A DNA stretch of 64,000 bases from Fulvivirgaceae bacterium JP3-4 (GCA_029309925.1 JARKND010000001.1:2914001-2978000); one strand, 5' to 3'. Shown: positions 1-9,250, counted from the stretch's first letter. The notes: a model not told the origin generated them from the sequence alone. Numbers and translations: made by a program.

Positions 1-752
1 GACATGATGATCATAGTGATAAGGCCCTTGACAATTTCAGTATAGTATTCGGGAGCACTAGCCTTGAGAAACCAGATTTCGTCTTTAAGGATGTATGCAC
101 CAACAAAGACAATATTCGTGATTACCGAAAGAGCCGCAGGGTAAAAGATATTCTTACTCTTCTCATAGACGTGGTTCATAAACAAATTATAGATTGTGGC
201 GCCCAGTATATCGCCAAACCAGAATCCATAAAACAACGAAGTAATAATATTGGCCTTCCGAAAACCAACTTCTTGTGTTATCCCGTTCAAAAGAAAACCC
301 TGAAAAATAAAGGTCATCAGTACCGGATAAAAAATATGATTGATGATGTTTAATCCGTTTGATGCCGAAGCTACGTAAAGATTATTATCAACAAATGGAC
401 CGATGATGGTGCTATTGAAGAGCCTCGCTTTGAGAATATTGTATAAAATAAAGGTTCCAACGCAGAAGATGGCGAGGCCAAGTGTCAACAACAGGTTCAT
501 CCTGAAGTCAGCAAAATTTCTTGCGTTGTAGGCGACTTCACTTTGCTCCTCGTTGCGCTTCACCACCACTATTGCTACAACACCCGCGAGAAGTAACGTG
601 ATATACAAAATGTATTTATGCGGTATCGTATTTTCCCACAGATCAGGATTTGCATATGAATAAAACAGTGTATGAAGCACATATTCCGCTGTCAACAGGC
701 ATGCAGCGATCAATGTCCCTTGCTTTGAGAATGTCGGGGAATATTCTGTCAT
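1..752 (-). CDS. Multi-pass membrane protein, partial (CPBP-like?)
   Basis: About 250 residues are visible from an ATG at 752, and the frame is still open at the window edge, so the C-terminus is missing. The protein is strongly hydrophobic with about six membrane segments. A stretch near residues 150-220 reads FQGFLLNGITQEVGFRKAN followed by FYGFWFGD and SVITN. This loosely recalls the EExxxR / FxxxH / HxxxN layout of CPBP intramembrane proteases, but the key residues are not clearly conserved, so catalysis is doubtful. The ATG lies 4 nt after the stop of the barrel gene at 757-1386, so the two are probably co-transcribed. Family assignment is a weak inference; an unclassified integral membrane protein is the safe reading. 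Confidence 0.6.
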   Translation of the reverse strand, partial: MTEYSPTFSKQGTLIAACLLTAEYVLHTLFYSYANPDLWENTIPHKYILYITLLLAGVVAIVVVKRNEEQSEVAYNARNFADFRMNLLLTLGLAIFCVGTFILYNILKARLFNSTIIGPFVDNNLYVASASNGLNIINHIFYPVLMTFIFQGFLLNGITQEVGFRKANIITSLFYGFWFGDILGATIYNLFMNHVYEKSKNIFYPAALSVITNIVFVGAYILKDEIWFLKASAPEYYTEIVKGLITMIIM

Positions 753-756
753 ATAC

Positions 757-1386
757 TTATTTCGTGCTCGTGTTTGGTCGTATTATATAACCCGCAGAAA
801 GTCTGAACGACATGAGTTTTGATGGTGTATTGTTGATTGTATCAAAATAGTTGGAGAGAAATCTTTGGTATCCGATGTCAACAACTATGCGTTCGCGGAT
901 AATCATCCCGAATACGACCTGACCCGCGATGCCTACCCGCTTATCGAAATCGGGCTTGCCTTTATAGACGATGTCCGCGTTTGTCCAGTGCTGTACCTGA
1001 ACCGTTTTTCCACCGATACCAATCGCGACCACGGGCCCTGCCATAAAATAAAACGATTCCACTTTCAAAAACGGCAGGATGCTGATGTCCAGGTAATCAA
1101 GCCGTAAGTCATCTTCATAGGGCACGGTATTGAACAGTCCGCTGCCTCTCCAGCCTTTCTGCGCATATTGCAAAGTAATAGCAGCGCCAAACTTTTCCGT
1201 AAGCATCTGGCGTGCTTCCACTCCTGCAGCAAACCCCATACGGTATTTTGCCTGATACTCCGGACCGACAAATCCTTCTCCCATTTCAATTGACGACAGT
1301 GACAAACCAACGCGCGGAATGATTTGCTGAGCAGTGGCAACCGACTGGGAGATTGCTGTGAGCAGGATTATTGTCAGGGTCTTCAT
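757..1386 (-). CDS. PorT-like outer-membrane beta-barrel protein
   Basis: The 209-residue product has a signal peptide (MKTLTIILLTAISQSVATAQ) and then a short repeating amphipathic pattern typical of Bacteroidota 'porin family / PorT' eight-stranded barrels. Supporting features are an early RVGLSLSS strand, a LQYAQKGWRGSG hairpin, a FYFMAGPVVAIGIGG segment and the closing SFRLSAGYIIRP. These proteins sit in the outer membrane; most have no defined substrate. It is the first gene of a probable two-gene unit with the membrane protein that starts 4 nt downstream. A second PorT-like gene lies at 40277-40864. Confidence 0.8.
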   Translation of the reverse strand: MKTLTIILLTAISQSVATAQQIIPRVGLSLSSIEMGEGFVGPEYQAKYRMGFAAGVEARQMLTEKFGAAITLQYAQKGWRGSGLFNTVPYEDDLRLDYLDISILPFLKVESFYFMAGPVVAIGIGGKTVQVQHWTNADIVYKGKPDFDKRVGIAGQVVFGMIIRERIVVDIGYQRFLSNYFDTINNTPSKLMSFRLSAGYIIRPNTSTK

Positions 1387-1455
1387 TTGCCTATTCTTAC
1401 TCGGGAATGTTTGGCTGTCTAATTTTTAGGTTTTGTATTACCTGATCCAACGCAG

Positions 1456-1947
1456 CTAGTTCATTTCAATCCTGATGCTGTCGAAATGAAGCGCATTTGG
1501 CGGCAGGTCGAGTCTGATCTGGTCACCAGTAATCGAAAGACGAGGATCAAAATCATTCTGGTCCGCCTGATAAGGAGAAAACTGTCCTACAGCTTTACTT
1601 TGAAACAAATGTCCTGCTATAAAATCGTGGTCATCTGCAGATTTTGCCACGGGCTGACTGATCAGCTTCTTATTGAGATCAATATTCAGAAATTTCAACA
1701 TGCCCGTGGTGTCACATTCCACAAAGCTCAATAAATAGTTGTCAGGTTCGTCCGTGTAGAATACTTTAACCTGATCATTTACTTTCCCGTCTACAAACAC
1801 TGTCGCGTTCATGGGTTTGCCGAAATGTCTCGCAGATCCGGTTACCCATTTTAGAATGATTGGGTGATCTATTGAAGTGAACCCGACAGCAAGGGCAAGG
1901 AGTGCCAGCAATGCAACGAGCGCGAAGGCTAATGTTCGGAGTTTCAT
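1456..1947 (-). CDS. Hypothetical exported/anchored protein
   Basis: The open frame extends upstream to 2055, but the natural start is the ATG at 1947. It opens MKLRTLAFALVALLALLALAV, a clear N-terminal signal or anchor segment; residues before it are not protein-like. The mature part (about 140 residues) is hydrophilic and has no motif I recognise. It contains one Cys (VECDTTG) and an Asp/Gln-rich C-terminal half. It stands alone on the minus strand between the barrel gene and the VOC gene. Function unknown. Confidence 0.6.
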   Translation of the reverse strand: MKLRTLAFALVALLALLALAVGFTSIDHPIILKWVTGSARHFGKPMNATVFVDGKVNDQVKVFYTDEPDNYLLSFVECDTTGMLKFLNIDLNKKLISQPVAKSADDHDFIAGHLFQSKAVGQFSPYQADQNDFDPRLSITGDQIRLDLPPNALHFDSIRIEMN

Positions 1948-2090
1948 CAGGTGGAACAACGGTTTGGCTATCGGGACATTTTGCAATCCCTTAAATAAAG
2001 ATAGAAAAAAGACGAGAAACGTATATTCGTGCCGTGTCAGGAAATAGCAGATCAAATACTAATCACCAACCTCCCACCTATCTTTACCAA

Positions 2091-2480
2091 TCACCTGGCC
2101 TTCGTAGCAACCCCAAAACAATGCGAATAGCCATCATCATCAGTGACGAAGAACTCGGTCTGGCCATAATCCCGGTCAAGAATTTCTGAAACATCGAAAC
2201 CGAGCTGCATTAGCCTCGCTCTGGCAGCATGGATGTCAGCTGGCGCCCAGTAGAGCCTGACGCCTTCGTAATTTTCGGGCCGTATGGGTGTGCCATCTCG
2301 TTCGTTCAGCCAGAAATAAAGACGGTCGTTGTGCACCATGCAGCCAATCAGTCTGCCATCGCGCTTGATTTCGCGGTCCATGGTGAGACCAAGCCCCTCC
2401 ACCCAAAAACGCAAGCTCTTCTCAAGATCTGCGCTTGGAATTACAGGCATGCAGGAGTTCATGAATACTTTATTCTCCAT
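2091..2480 (-). CDS. VOC-fold protein (glyoxalase/bleomycin-resistance type)
   Basis: The 129-residue product has a single-module vicinal-oxygen-chelate pattern: beta-strand MPVIPSADLEKSLRFW at the start, central LIGCMVHNDRLYFWL, and C-terminal TEFFVTDDDGYSHCFG. Single modules of this size usually dimerise; members bind drugs or catalyse isomerisation/dioxygenation, and the substrate here cannot be inferred. The frame is open to 2501 (a GTG overlapping the stop of the upstream permease gene), but the ATG at 2480 begins the recognisable domain. The close spacing suggests it is co-transcribed behind the permease. Confidence 0.75.
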   Translation of the reverse strand: MENKVFMNSCMPVIPSADLEKSLRFWVEGLGLTMDREIKRDGRLIGCMVHNDRLYFWLNERDGTPIRPENYEGVRLYWAPADIHAARARLMQLGFDVSEILDRDYGQTEFFVTDDDGYSHCFGVATKAR

Positions 2481-2500
2481 AAAAACAGGATGACGTTGCA

Positions 2501-4855
2501 CTATTCGTTACGCAATGAATCAATGGGATTGGATATCGCAGCTTTAGCGGACTGGAATCCAACCGAAAGCACCACAATAACCAGCATTACAACCGAGGTG
2601 AATATGTATACACCCCAGCCGACTTTAGCGTGAAAAGCATAGGCCGAAAGATATTCGCTGATCAGATACCACGACACAGGAAATCCAATCAGCAGGCTCA
2701 CTAAAACGAGGTTTGTAAAATCACCGCAAAGCATCATCACCAGATCTGCAGCAGATGCGCCCATCACCTTCCGGATGCCCAACTCTTTAATCCTTCTTTC
2801 TGCATTAAACGATGCGAGCCCGAATAAACCCAGACATGAAATCAGAACGGCAATGACCGTAAAACTGAGAGACAGTTTTCCTATCACAGCTTCTGTCTGA
2901 TACTGTTGATTAAAAACTTCATCGAGGAAAGTAAACTCGAATGGATAATCGGGATTATGCTTTCTGAACACGCGCTCAACATCTTTGACGCTTTCGGATG
3001 TGGATCCGCCAGCCAGCCTGATGAAATAGTGGGAACCAACATTCTCGGAATACATGAAGATCATCGGTTCAATGCCGAACTTCAGATTGTTATTATGAAA
3101 ATCTTCTGTGATGCCTATGATCTTTCCTTTTCCGTTCCACATTTCCAGATCGCTTCCAACAGCATTTTCAGATGACAGACCCATAACCTCTGCAGCTTTC
3201 CTGTTAATGATGTAGTTGGAAGCATCCTGAGCGCCAATAAAATTTCTGCCCTGCTGCATTCGTATATTCAGCGTAGGGATGAATTCTGCATCACATCGGT
3301 ATATTTTAAAAGCAATCGAAGAGTTGTCCGGCTTGTTGTCCCACACAGGATCTGTTGTAGTAATCGGGACGGTAAAAACGTTGTTACCTCCAAATGCAAT
3401 GTTTTCAACAGAGGACAGCTGATGTAAATCATTTTTGATTGCTGCATACGCTTTAACAATACCTTCATTCTGATCGACCACGATAATATTTTCTTTGTCG
3501 AACCCAAGATTTCTGTTGCTGATGAAAACTATCTGCCTGTAGGCGGCAATGCTTCCGACCACGAGTATTATGGAAGCCGTGAACTGCACGATCACCAGCG
3601 ATTTACGAAGTGCAATTCCCGTCAGCCCGAGTTTTGTATCTCCCTTGAGAACCTTTACCGGGTTGAATCGCGCAAGAACAAAAGCAGGATAACTACCGGC
3701 AAGCAATCCGCACACAATTGCAATACTCAATGCACCTGCTATAAATGCCGGGTTGGTTACATCTAACCGGATAGCTTTCAATGTAACATCATTGAAAAAT
3801 GGTAGCAGAAGCTGAACGATCACGATGGCAAACGTCAGCGCGATGAAAGACAGCATCATCGCCTCTGAAATAAATTGAATAATCAGGCTGTTCTTCTGCG
3901 CACCGACGGATTTTCTGATCCCTACTTCACGGCTTCGGGTGGTAGTTCTGGCCGTTGAAAGGTTCGTGAAATTAATGCACGCCATTACGAGAATGAGAAT
4001 GGCCACCGTGGCGAAAAGATAAATTTGGTCGATCCTTCCTCCTGCTTCGGCTCCATTTTCAAATTCATTATAAAGTCTCGACTTGGCATAAGGAAATAAA
4101 AAAGCCGAAGTTGTACAATCAGGACAATTATTCTTTATCACGCCTGCAATTTTTTCATTGGCCACCCCAGCAAAGTCAGGCGATTTCAACAACACGGTTG
4201 TCCGGGTGCCACCACTCCCCCAGTGTTGCGTCCAGGGATTTTCTTTTGTAAAGAGCTCAAACGAAGCAACAAAATCGAATCGAAGCGTAGAGTGTTCAGA
4301 AATATCCGCAAAGACGCTGGTAACGATAAGTTCATGAGATGCTCCCAGGTTGACCGTTTTTCCGATCGGATCCGTATCTCGAAACAGTTTGTATGCAAGA
4401 TCTTCTGAGATAGCAATTGATTTGATGTCAGTCAGGGGCATGGTAGCATTGCCCCTGACAATTGGAAAACTAAATATTGTGAAGAGTGTCGCATCACCAA
4501 AAATTCCGCTCTCGTTGTAGGCTTTGCGTTCGTGCTTTACCAGCAGCTCTGTCTCCATGCTGTACTGCGCTGCCTCTTCAACTTCAGGAATCTCGCGCAC
4601 GATCACTTCCTTCAGCTTAGACGGAGTGGCTGCGTAGGTGTCAATCCTTCCATCGGGATATGTATTATTGATCAGAACCTTAAAAATCCGATCACCGTTT
4701 GCATGGAAGCGATCGTATGATGCCTCATCGATGATCCAAAGCAGAATAAAAATGCTGGTGGCAAGCCCGACAGTAAGTCCCAGTACATTGATTATTGTAT
4801 AACTTTTGTGGCGAAGCAGATTGCGGAGGGATGTTTTGAGGTAACTCCTGAACAT
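2501..4855 (-). CDS. FtsX/MacB-like ABC transporter permease
   Basis: The product has 784 residues and the two-block architecture typical of Bacteroidota. A first membrane helix lies near residues 18-41, followed by a periplasmic MacB_PCD-like domain and an FtsX block of three helices near residues 280-400 (ending in REVGIRKSVGA). A second helix near 425-450, a second periplasmic domain and a final FtsX block from about 665 (KELGIRKVMGAS) complete it. The paired GIRKxxGA motifs are the cytoplasmic coupling signature of this family. Such permeases work with a separate ATPase in lipoprotein/peptide export or envelope signalling; no ATPase gene is adjacent here, so the partner is elsewhere. A paralogue lies at 35282-37675. 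Confidence 0.88.
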   Translation of the reverse strand: MFRSYLKTSLRNLLRHKSYTIINVLGLTVGLATSIFILLWIIDEASYDRFHANGDRIFKVLINNTYPDGRIDTYAATPSKLKEVIVREIPEVEEAAQYSMETELLVKHERKAYNESGIFGDATLFTIFSFPIVRGNATMPLTDIKSIAISEDLAYKLFRDTDPIGKTVNLGASHELIVTSVFADISEHSTLRFDFVASFELFTKENPWTQHWGSGGTRTTVLLKSPDFAGVANEKIAGVIKNNCPDCTTSAFLFPYAKSRLYNEFENGAEAGGRIDQIYLFATVAILILVMACINFTNLSTARTTTRSREVGIRKSVGAQKNSLIIQFISEAMMLSFIALTFAIVIVQLLLPFFNDVTLKAIRLDVTNPAFIAGALSIAIVCGLLAGSYPAFVLARFNPVKVLKGDTKLGLTGIALRKSLVIVQFTASIILVVGSIAAYRQIVFISNRNLGFDKENIIVVDQNEGIVKAYAAIKNDLHQLSSVENIAFGGNNVFTVPITTTDPVWDNKPDNSSIAFKIYRCDAEFIPTLNIRMQQGRNFIGAQDASNYIINRKAAEVMGLSSENAVGSDLEMWNGKGKIIGITEDFHNNNLKFGIEPMIFMYSENVGSHYFIRLAGGSTSESVKDVERVFRKHNPDYPFEFTFLDEVFNQQYQTEAVIGKLSLSFTVIAVLISCLGLFGLASFNAERRIKELGIRKVMGASAADLVMMLCGDFTNLVLVSLLIGFPVSWYLISEYLSAYAFHAKVGWGVYIFTSVVMLVIVVLSVGFQSAKAAISNPIDSLRNE

Positions 4856-5246
4856 ATGGCATTCTTGTTAAAGGTTTAGGCAGCGATGCAATGATAACAA
4901 TCGTACCAATCTGAATCACGTTAAACAAGCCCGGATTCAAAGTATATTTCCACCACCCCGTTCAATAACGAACATAAGTATGTCAGATGAGGACACCACG
5001 AATAATCTGCGGCTCCAAAATTATTTCTCCTTGATGGAATTTACAGAAATGATTTCCTCATTTTAGAATGCAATTAACAGTCATTGTCTTCGTTTAATCC
5101 AGCGTATCAAAAAATAAAATTCATCAAATAAAGTCGGGACAATTAAAACGCTGTCAGGTCCGTTCTGCTGGTCTGGCCGTTGCAAAGCAGCGCTCGAAAA
5201 ATGAGTTGATTTTGTATCTTGGCAAAGCCTAATCTAAAACTAAAAC
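4856..5246. other. Intergenic, no gene seen
   Basis: A 391-bp gap between divergently transcribed genes; no convincing small ORF was found. A near match to the Bacteroidota -7 box (TATCTTGG, 5215-5222) lies 25 bp before the GTG of the next gene, but no TTG box is at the usual spacing. It probably holds promoters for both neighbours. Confidence 0.4.
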
Positions 5247-5984
5247 GTGATAGCAAAAATACTAAACCACTTAAGGTCTGAATGGTACAAATATCTATTG
5301 GAGATCGTTGTTGTGATCCTTGGGATTCTGATCGCCTTTAACCTTGAGCAATGGAGTGACGCGCGGAAGAATAAAACCAGGGAAATTGAAGTCCTAAAAG
5401 AATTCAAGAGAGCGCTTTCTGCAGATCTGGCTGAAATTCAGGGTAACATCAGGATGCATGAGTACAGCATCCTCTCCAGCAAAATCATTTTGAAGGTTAT
5501 AAAAGAGGACCTTCCTTACCATGATTCGCTGGATGCATGCTTCGGCTATACACATGCGTTTTCTGTCTTTTCCGGCAGGGTCGGTCCCATTGAACAATTG
5601 AAAAATACTAACCTCGCGATTGTTTCAAACGACAGCCTTCGCCTTCAGATTATTACGATGTATGACGAGGTCTATCCGAGAATTCGCCTGGTGGAGCTGG
5701 CAATAAAAAGAGACTACGAACAACTACGCGATTTTGACAGACTATATTTTGAAGCTTATGATGTGGACCGTATGTCAACCCATCTGGATATCCCTGCACC
5801 TCCATGGGGAATAATGCGCCCGATCAATTTTTCAGAATTAGCTACAAAGTCGGAATACACGGCTCTGCTTCGTGCAAGAATTTCAAACCAAATGGGGCTT
5901 TTGCGAATTCATTACAAACCCGGGGAAAAAGCACTTAGCAATTTGCTTGTCCAACTCGACAAAGAAATTACCAGGTTAGAATAG
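5247..5984 (+). CDS. DUF6090-like membrane-anchored protein
   Basis: The 245-residue product begins with a cytoplasmic stub, a single membrane helix (YLLEIVVVILGILIAFNLEQW) and then a long, mostly helical extracytoplasmic region. The helix, directly followed by NLEQWSDARK, matches the Bacteroidota family known as DUF6090, of unknown role. The start is GTG; the AT-rich leader has no clear Shine-Dalgarno, as is usual in this phylum. It is monocistronic, with the next gene convergent. GTC and GAC counts on the + strand are balanced here (9 and 9 by hand), a useful control for the bias seen in the cassette array. Confidence 0.7.
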   Translation: MIAKILNHLRSEWYKYLLEIVVVILGILIAFNLEQWSDARKNKTREIEVLKEFKRALSADLAEIQGNIRMHEYSILSSKIILKVIKEDLPYHDSLDACFGYTHAFSVFSGRVGPIEQLKNTNLAIVSNDSLRLQIITMYDEVYPRIRLVELAIKRDYEQLRDFDRLYFEAYDVDRMSTHLDIPAPPWGIMRPINFSELATKSEYTALLRARISNQMGLLRIHYKPGEKALSNLLVQLDKEITRLE

Positions 5985-6032
5985 CGAACAAATTTACGGA
6001 TGTTTCATCGGAACTTCCCGGTGATACAAGTA

Positions 6033-6269
6033 TCAGCTCTTCCTGTACCGTTCAAGGTCAAAGCTCTTTTCGGTCTTTTGGTTAGTGCCCTGATCACCAT
6101 CACTATCAATTCGCTCCGACATCAGAACGCAGATTATTCCTATTAATGGCGTGAGTAGAAGGGAAATCAGGAATGAAATAGCAAAACCAATTTTTCTCTG
6201 TCTGCCATAATACCCAATTATGAAACAGACTGTCACGTTGGCAAGAGTTAAAAAAATGTATGATATCAT
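6033..6269 (-). CDS. Small two-helix membrane protein
   Basis: A 78-residue product with two membrane helices (about residues 2-20 and 27-50) and a charged, Lys/Asp-rich tail. Small two-helix proteins with the GYYGRQRKIGF turn and a LLTPLIGII second helix are frequent in Bacteroidota and mostly uncharacterised. Convergent with the DUF6090-like gene. Confidence 0.55.
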   Translation of the reverse strand: MISYIFLTLANVTVCFIIGYYGRQRKIGFAISFLISLLLTPLIGIICVLMSERIDSDGDQGTNQKTEKSFDLERYRKS

Positions 6270-6407
6270 TTTTGAAAGAAATTAGTCCTGCGGTTTTTAG
6301 TCTTCTGACGGAAATAGCATTCGGTCTTCCCTTTTAATTTAAATCAGGCAGGTATTGAAATTAACGTGTCTCACCAGCGCCATTGGTCAAAGTTGCACTC
6401 GCTCCCC

Positions 6408-6848
6408 TCACTCGCCATATGACCTTAACCTTGTCGGCTGCGGCTCATTGAGAGTTGTTGCCCTTAACCTTATCGCATCTGCGATCTGCTTTGGGATTAC
6501 TAAGTTAAGAATTTTAACCTCCTTCATCTTCATTTTATTTTGTCTCGCCTGGCTTAATATATCATCAGTGAACTTTTTCTCGACCGAGTCCCTTTTGGAA
6601 TAAAAATCCGCTACTGACATTTTCCTTCCATAGGCAAAGGCAATTTTCCTGGTTTCAGCAAACAGCCTCTCCTTCTGCGAGATGTCCAGTTGGTATCTCG
6701 ACCTTGTTATGTATTGGATATCATACCCTACCGGGAAACCGTTCATATCCATGAAGAATAAGGAATGATCAAACACCACGTCCTGCCCGCTGGAAAGCGC
6801 GATACATGCAATAAAAACGAGAGTCGAGGTTGTCAATATTTTTTTCAC
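6408..6848 (-). CDS. Hypothetical secreted protein
   Basis: The 146-residue product has a signal peptide (MKKILTTSTLVFIACIALSSG) and a short charged, helical mature region with no recognised domain. The stop lies 24 bp after the TfoX-like gene start region on the same strand, so it may be co-transcribed with 6873-7205. It sits outside the palindrome-delimited array: no attC-like site is seen between it and the TfoX-like gene. Confidence 0.55.
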   Translation of the reverse strand: MKKILTTSTLVFIACIALSSGQDVVFDHSLFFMDMNGFPVGYDIQYITRSRYQLDISQKERLFAETRKIAFAYGRKMSVADFYSKRDSVEKKFTDDILSQARQNKMKMKEVKILNLVIPKQIADAIRLRATTLNEPQPTRLRSYGE

Positions 6849-6872
6849 TTTGTTCGTTGTCTGTGTCCGAAG

Positions 6873-7205
6873 TCATCTGTCCTTTTTCTTTTGTTTGGGT
6901 TTTGGTTCTGGCAATTCCTTGACAGTGATTCTAACCAATTTTTTCAGCCAATCACGGTCGTCCAACTTATCTGAGATTAAAAAACCTGGCTTTGCGCCTG
7001 GATATGGTGGTGCTTCAATAATTTCCTCAATAAATTTTCTCCCCGAAGGCGTTGGCTTAATAAATAGCTTATTATCACAAACGAGTCCGAATAACTTGTG
7101 ATCAAAATAGAGTCCATACTCACCAAACATTTTCTTGCAGGTAACTTGTGTGGGGATATCAATCTGCTCAAGGATATAGTCGACAAATTTCTGGTCTGAT
7201 GCCAT
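6873..7205 (-). CDS. TfoX N-terminal-domain protein
   Basis: The 110-residue product matches the stand-alone TfoX/Sxy N-terminal domain: early helix YILEQIDIP, the hallmark KKMFGEYGLYFDHKLFGLVCDNKLFIKPT, then an EAPPYPGAKPGFLIS segment and a basic tail. Single-domain versions are common outside the competence regulators, and their role is unclear. It lies about 115 bp beyond the last (degenerate) palindrome of the array, so it may be the flanking chromosomal gene or an old cassette whose outer site has decayed. Confidence 0.8.
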   Translation of the reverse strand: MASDQKFVDYILEQIDIPTQVTCKKMFGEYGLYFDHKLFGLVCDNKLFIKPTPSGRKFIEEIIEAPPYPGAKPGFLISDKLDDRDWLKKLVRITVKELPEPKPKQKKKDR

Positions 7206-7322
7206 GTCATTAAATTAATCGTTGATGCTTACACGTAGAAATTGTTTGAGGAATACAATTAGTTTAGATATCTCTTTCTTTTTCGTCTTTGGTGCCGACC
7301 ACGACAGTCACCTAACAGCATA

Positions 7323-7406
7323 CAACGTTTATGCGCAAGTTGTGGCTCTTAGGAAAACAAAAAACAATGTCGTGCTTCTCAGTGCCATGGATTATCAATT
7401 AGTTGG
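7323..7406 (-). repeat. attC-like site s1 (degenerate, distal end)
   Basis: The arms ACAACGTTTATGCGCAAG and GATTATCAATTAGTTGGC still align with the family, but the L-box pairing has decayed (ATGCGCAAG against GATTATCAA). It is the most worn site and is furthest from the recombinase, as expected for the oldest end of an array. Confidence 0.65.
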
Positions 7407-7415
7407 CAGCCGTAG

Positions 7416-8012
7416 CTACATGCTATTTATTAAGTAAATTACTAAGGCTATCGTCAATGGAACAATGTACACTCCCCACGTCATAAGCCATCTAAATATT
7501 TTCTTGTTCCTGTCCGGTAACTCAGTCCTTCCCAAATATCCAATTCCCGAGTCGTCAATTAGTTCTTTTACCTTTTCATAGTTCTTATATCCGTCTTTGG
7601 GAATGTCTATCCGTTCATTGTCTACCGTAAAAAGTCGAATAATGTAAATCGTACTTTGTCCATGATACACCTCACTTAACTTATATCCATGAATTTTGTC
7701 CCTGGTCAGACGTTTGGTTAGTGGCTTTAAAAATGACCTGATGGATATGTAGTCCTTTGTAATTATTATTTTCTTGAATCTGCGGTTTATGACCCTTGTT
7801 AATTGAAATATGATGAACAAAAATGTCAGGGTGGTGAAGTACCAGATTTTCTCAGAAGTCGCTTGAGCTAGTTGAAGTACTGAAAACAATCCCGCTGTCA
7901 TTATGCAGACCCAGAGAGTTAACTCCAGATAAGGAGTCAAAGGTTTTATGACTGTGTCGTTCTTCTTTGTCATGCTATGGCTGCCCGACTGTGTTGTGTA
8001 CCGGTTTTTCAT
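7416..8012 (-). CDS. Membrane protein with PH-like region (cassette gene)
   Basis: The 198-residue product has two membrane helices near the N-terminus, a soluble middle part built of short strands (KKIIITKDYISIRSFLKPLTK...RIDIPKDGYKN) resembling a bacterial PH-like domain, and a C-terminal hydrophobic hairpin. The ATG overlaps the upstream stop (TAATG); an internal ATG at residue 14 is a possible alternative start. It shares the pattern 'two helices plus IPK/ISTNYIKNYDKVR-type segment' with the gene directly upstream, so the pair may be diverged duplicates acting together. Both lie in one cassette between s1 and s2. Domain call is by eye. Confidence 0.65.
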   Translation of the reverse strand: MKNRYTTQSGSHSMTKKNDTVIKPLTPYLELTLWVCIMTAGLFSVLQLAQATSEKIWYFTTLTFLFIIFQLTRVINRRFKKIIITKDYISIRSFLKPLTKRLTRDKIHGYKLSEVYHGQSTIYIIRLFTVDNERIDIPKDGYKNYEKVKELIDDSGIGYLGRTELPDRNKKIFRWLMTWGVYIVPLTIALVIYLINSM

Positions 8013-8503
8013 TACCCAATCTTGTCTTTGATGACATCTCTAATATTCTCAATATTATCGGCATGGATCACAGTGAATCGCTTTGTTAGCTCCGCTCTGA
8101 CTTTGTCGTAGTTTTTAATATAGTTGGTCGATATCTTGTGGAATGGCTTTCCGCTGACCATAACTATAATTTCGTAAACACGGCCGCCTCTGGTCCAATT
8201 GCTTGTAGTCTTTAGTCCGTCAACCAAGTCAAATGGAACTTCCCTTTTTGTGCGTGTGAAAAGGTTCGCGATAATAAGTCTGTCAGCGGAAATCTCAACG
8301 GACTTGACTTTAGGTATCTCAATAATCCAACTCAACGGTGTAAGGATTGTCGATAAAACAGTGAAGAAAATTCTTTGTATTGGTTCGATGTGTTTTTCTG
8401 CGGCAATCCACTCGTACGTCATCCAAATCAGAAGTCCGGTCGAACACACCGTCCCGATAATTAACACAAGTACTCCAAAATAGTCAATCTTCGTCTTTGT
8501 CAT
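8012..8503 (-). CDS. Membrane protein, PH-like, first gene of a two-gene cassette
   Basis: The 163-residue product has two N-terminal membrane helices followed by a strand-rich region (KVKSVEISADRLIIANLF, EIIVMVSGKPFHKIS, TNYIKNYDKVRAELTKRF). It looks like a shorter relative of the product of 7416-8012, with which its stop overlaps by one base. Two translationally coupled genes in one cassette are uncommon in integrons. Function unknown; the pairing suggests a complex. Confidence 0.65.
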   Translation of the reverse strand: MTKTKIDYFGVLVLIIGTVCSTGLLIWMTYEWIAAEKHIEPIQRIFFTVLSTILTPLSWIIEIPKVKSVEISADRLIIANLFTRTKREVPFDLVDGLKTTSNWTRGGRVYEIIVMVSGKPFHKISTNYIKNYDKVRAELTKRFTVIHADNIENIRDVIKDKIG

Positions 8504-8544
8504 TCGTCTACTGTGGTGTACTTGTCAAAAGAGAAACTGGCAAA

Positions 8545-8702
8545 CAACGTTGGTGTTTATGACGCTTTGGGTGTAGGAGTGTTGTTTAAATGCGCAGCAT
8601 GACAAACTCGACCAGTCCAAAATGTTCAACGTTACAAATTTAACTTAAGAAATGAGTTTATGATTAACGATAAACTCCAAAGTGGCATAAACACGCTGTT
8701 GT
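8545..8702 (-). repeat. attC-like site s2 (long class)
   Basis: Left arm ...TGTTTATGACGCTTTGG pairs with right arm CCAAAGTGGCATAAACA. It carries CAAATTTA at 8635-8642 (TAAATTTG on the cassette sense strand) and an inner stem with one bulge (GAGTGTTGT / ACAAACTC). Closest relative is s11. Confidence 0.85.
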
Positions 8703-8720
8703 GGGTAGTTGCGTCCATCG

Positions 8721-9236
8721 TCACGGCTTATGAATGGAGGTCATTATTATTTTTCCCTCGTCAGTAATCTGCATTATGTCAGGGGTGTCTTTGTAATTGC
8801 ATTTTCTTTCTATAATCAAGTCCTTATTGATAGAACCGAAACAGTATTGTTTTTCACTTTCAGTCCACGCAGCGAGTTCATAGTCGTCAATTATTTTATA
8901 GTTATTGTCATAAGTTCGGATTATAAAACAGTAGAATCTCCCTACAGTCTTCATGCTCAATAGCAAAATATGTACTCTAAATTTTTCCCCTTCATATATT
9001 TTTCCATAATTTTTGAAAGTAGTCGAATCTCTCGCAATGGAGTTTACTTCTTCAGGAGTCAGAAGGAATTTCAAACTGTCACCATTAATAGGCGAGACAT
9101 TGGTCGACTCTGCCAGGAATAAAAAGTCACTTTGTTGTCCACTATTGTCCGATACCCAAAATAGTTTGTCGCTTTTCTCCTCACACCCGAGGAAACAAAT
9201 AGTCAAAAGAATCAGTATTAGTTTGTTCAATTTCAT
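8721..9236 (-). CDS. Lipoprotein of unknown function (cassette gene)
   Basis: The 171-residue product has a lipoprotein signal (MKLNKLILILLTICFLGC, lipobox FLGC). The mature region is strand-rich (FLLTPEEVNSIARDSTTFKN, FRVHILLLSMKTVGRFYCFII) with no recognised domain. The stop lies 18 bp from site s2 and the start 14 bp from s3, the compact packing usual for a cassette. Confidence 0.7.
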   Translation of the reverse strand: MKLNKLILILLTICFLGCEEKSDKLFWVSDNSGQQSDFLFLAESTNVSPINGDSLKFLLTPEEVNSIARDSTTFKNYGKIYEGEKFRVHILLLSMKTVGRFYCFIIRTYDNNYKIIDDYELAAWTESEKQYCFGSINKDLIIERKCNYKDTPDIMQITDEGKIIMTSIHKP

Positions 9237-9250
9237 TTAGCAATTACCCA

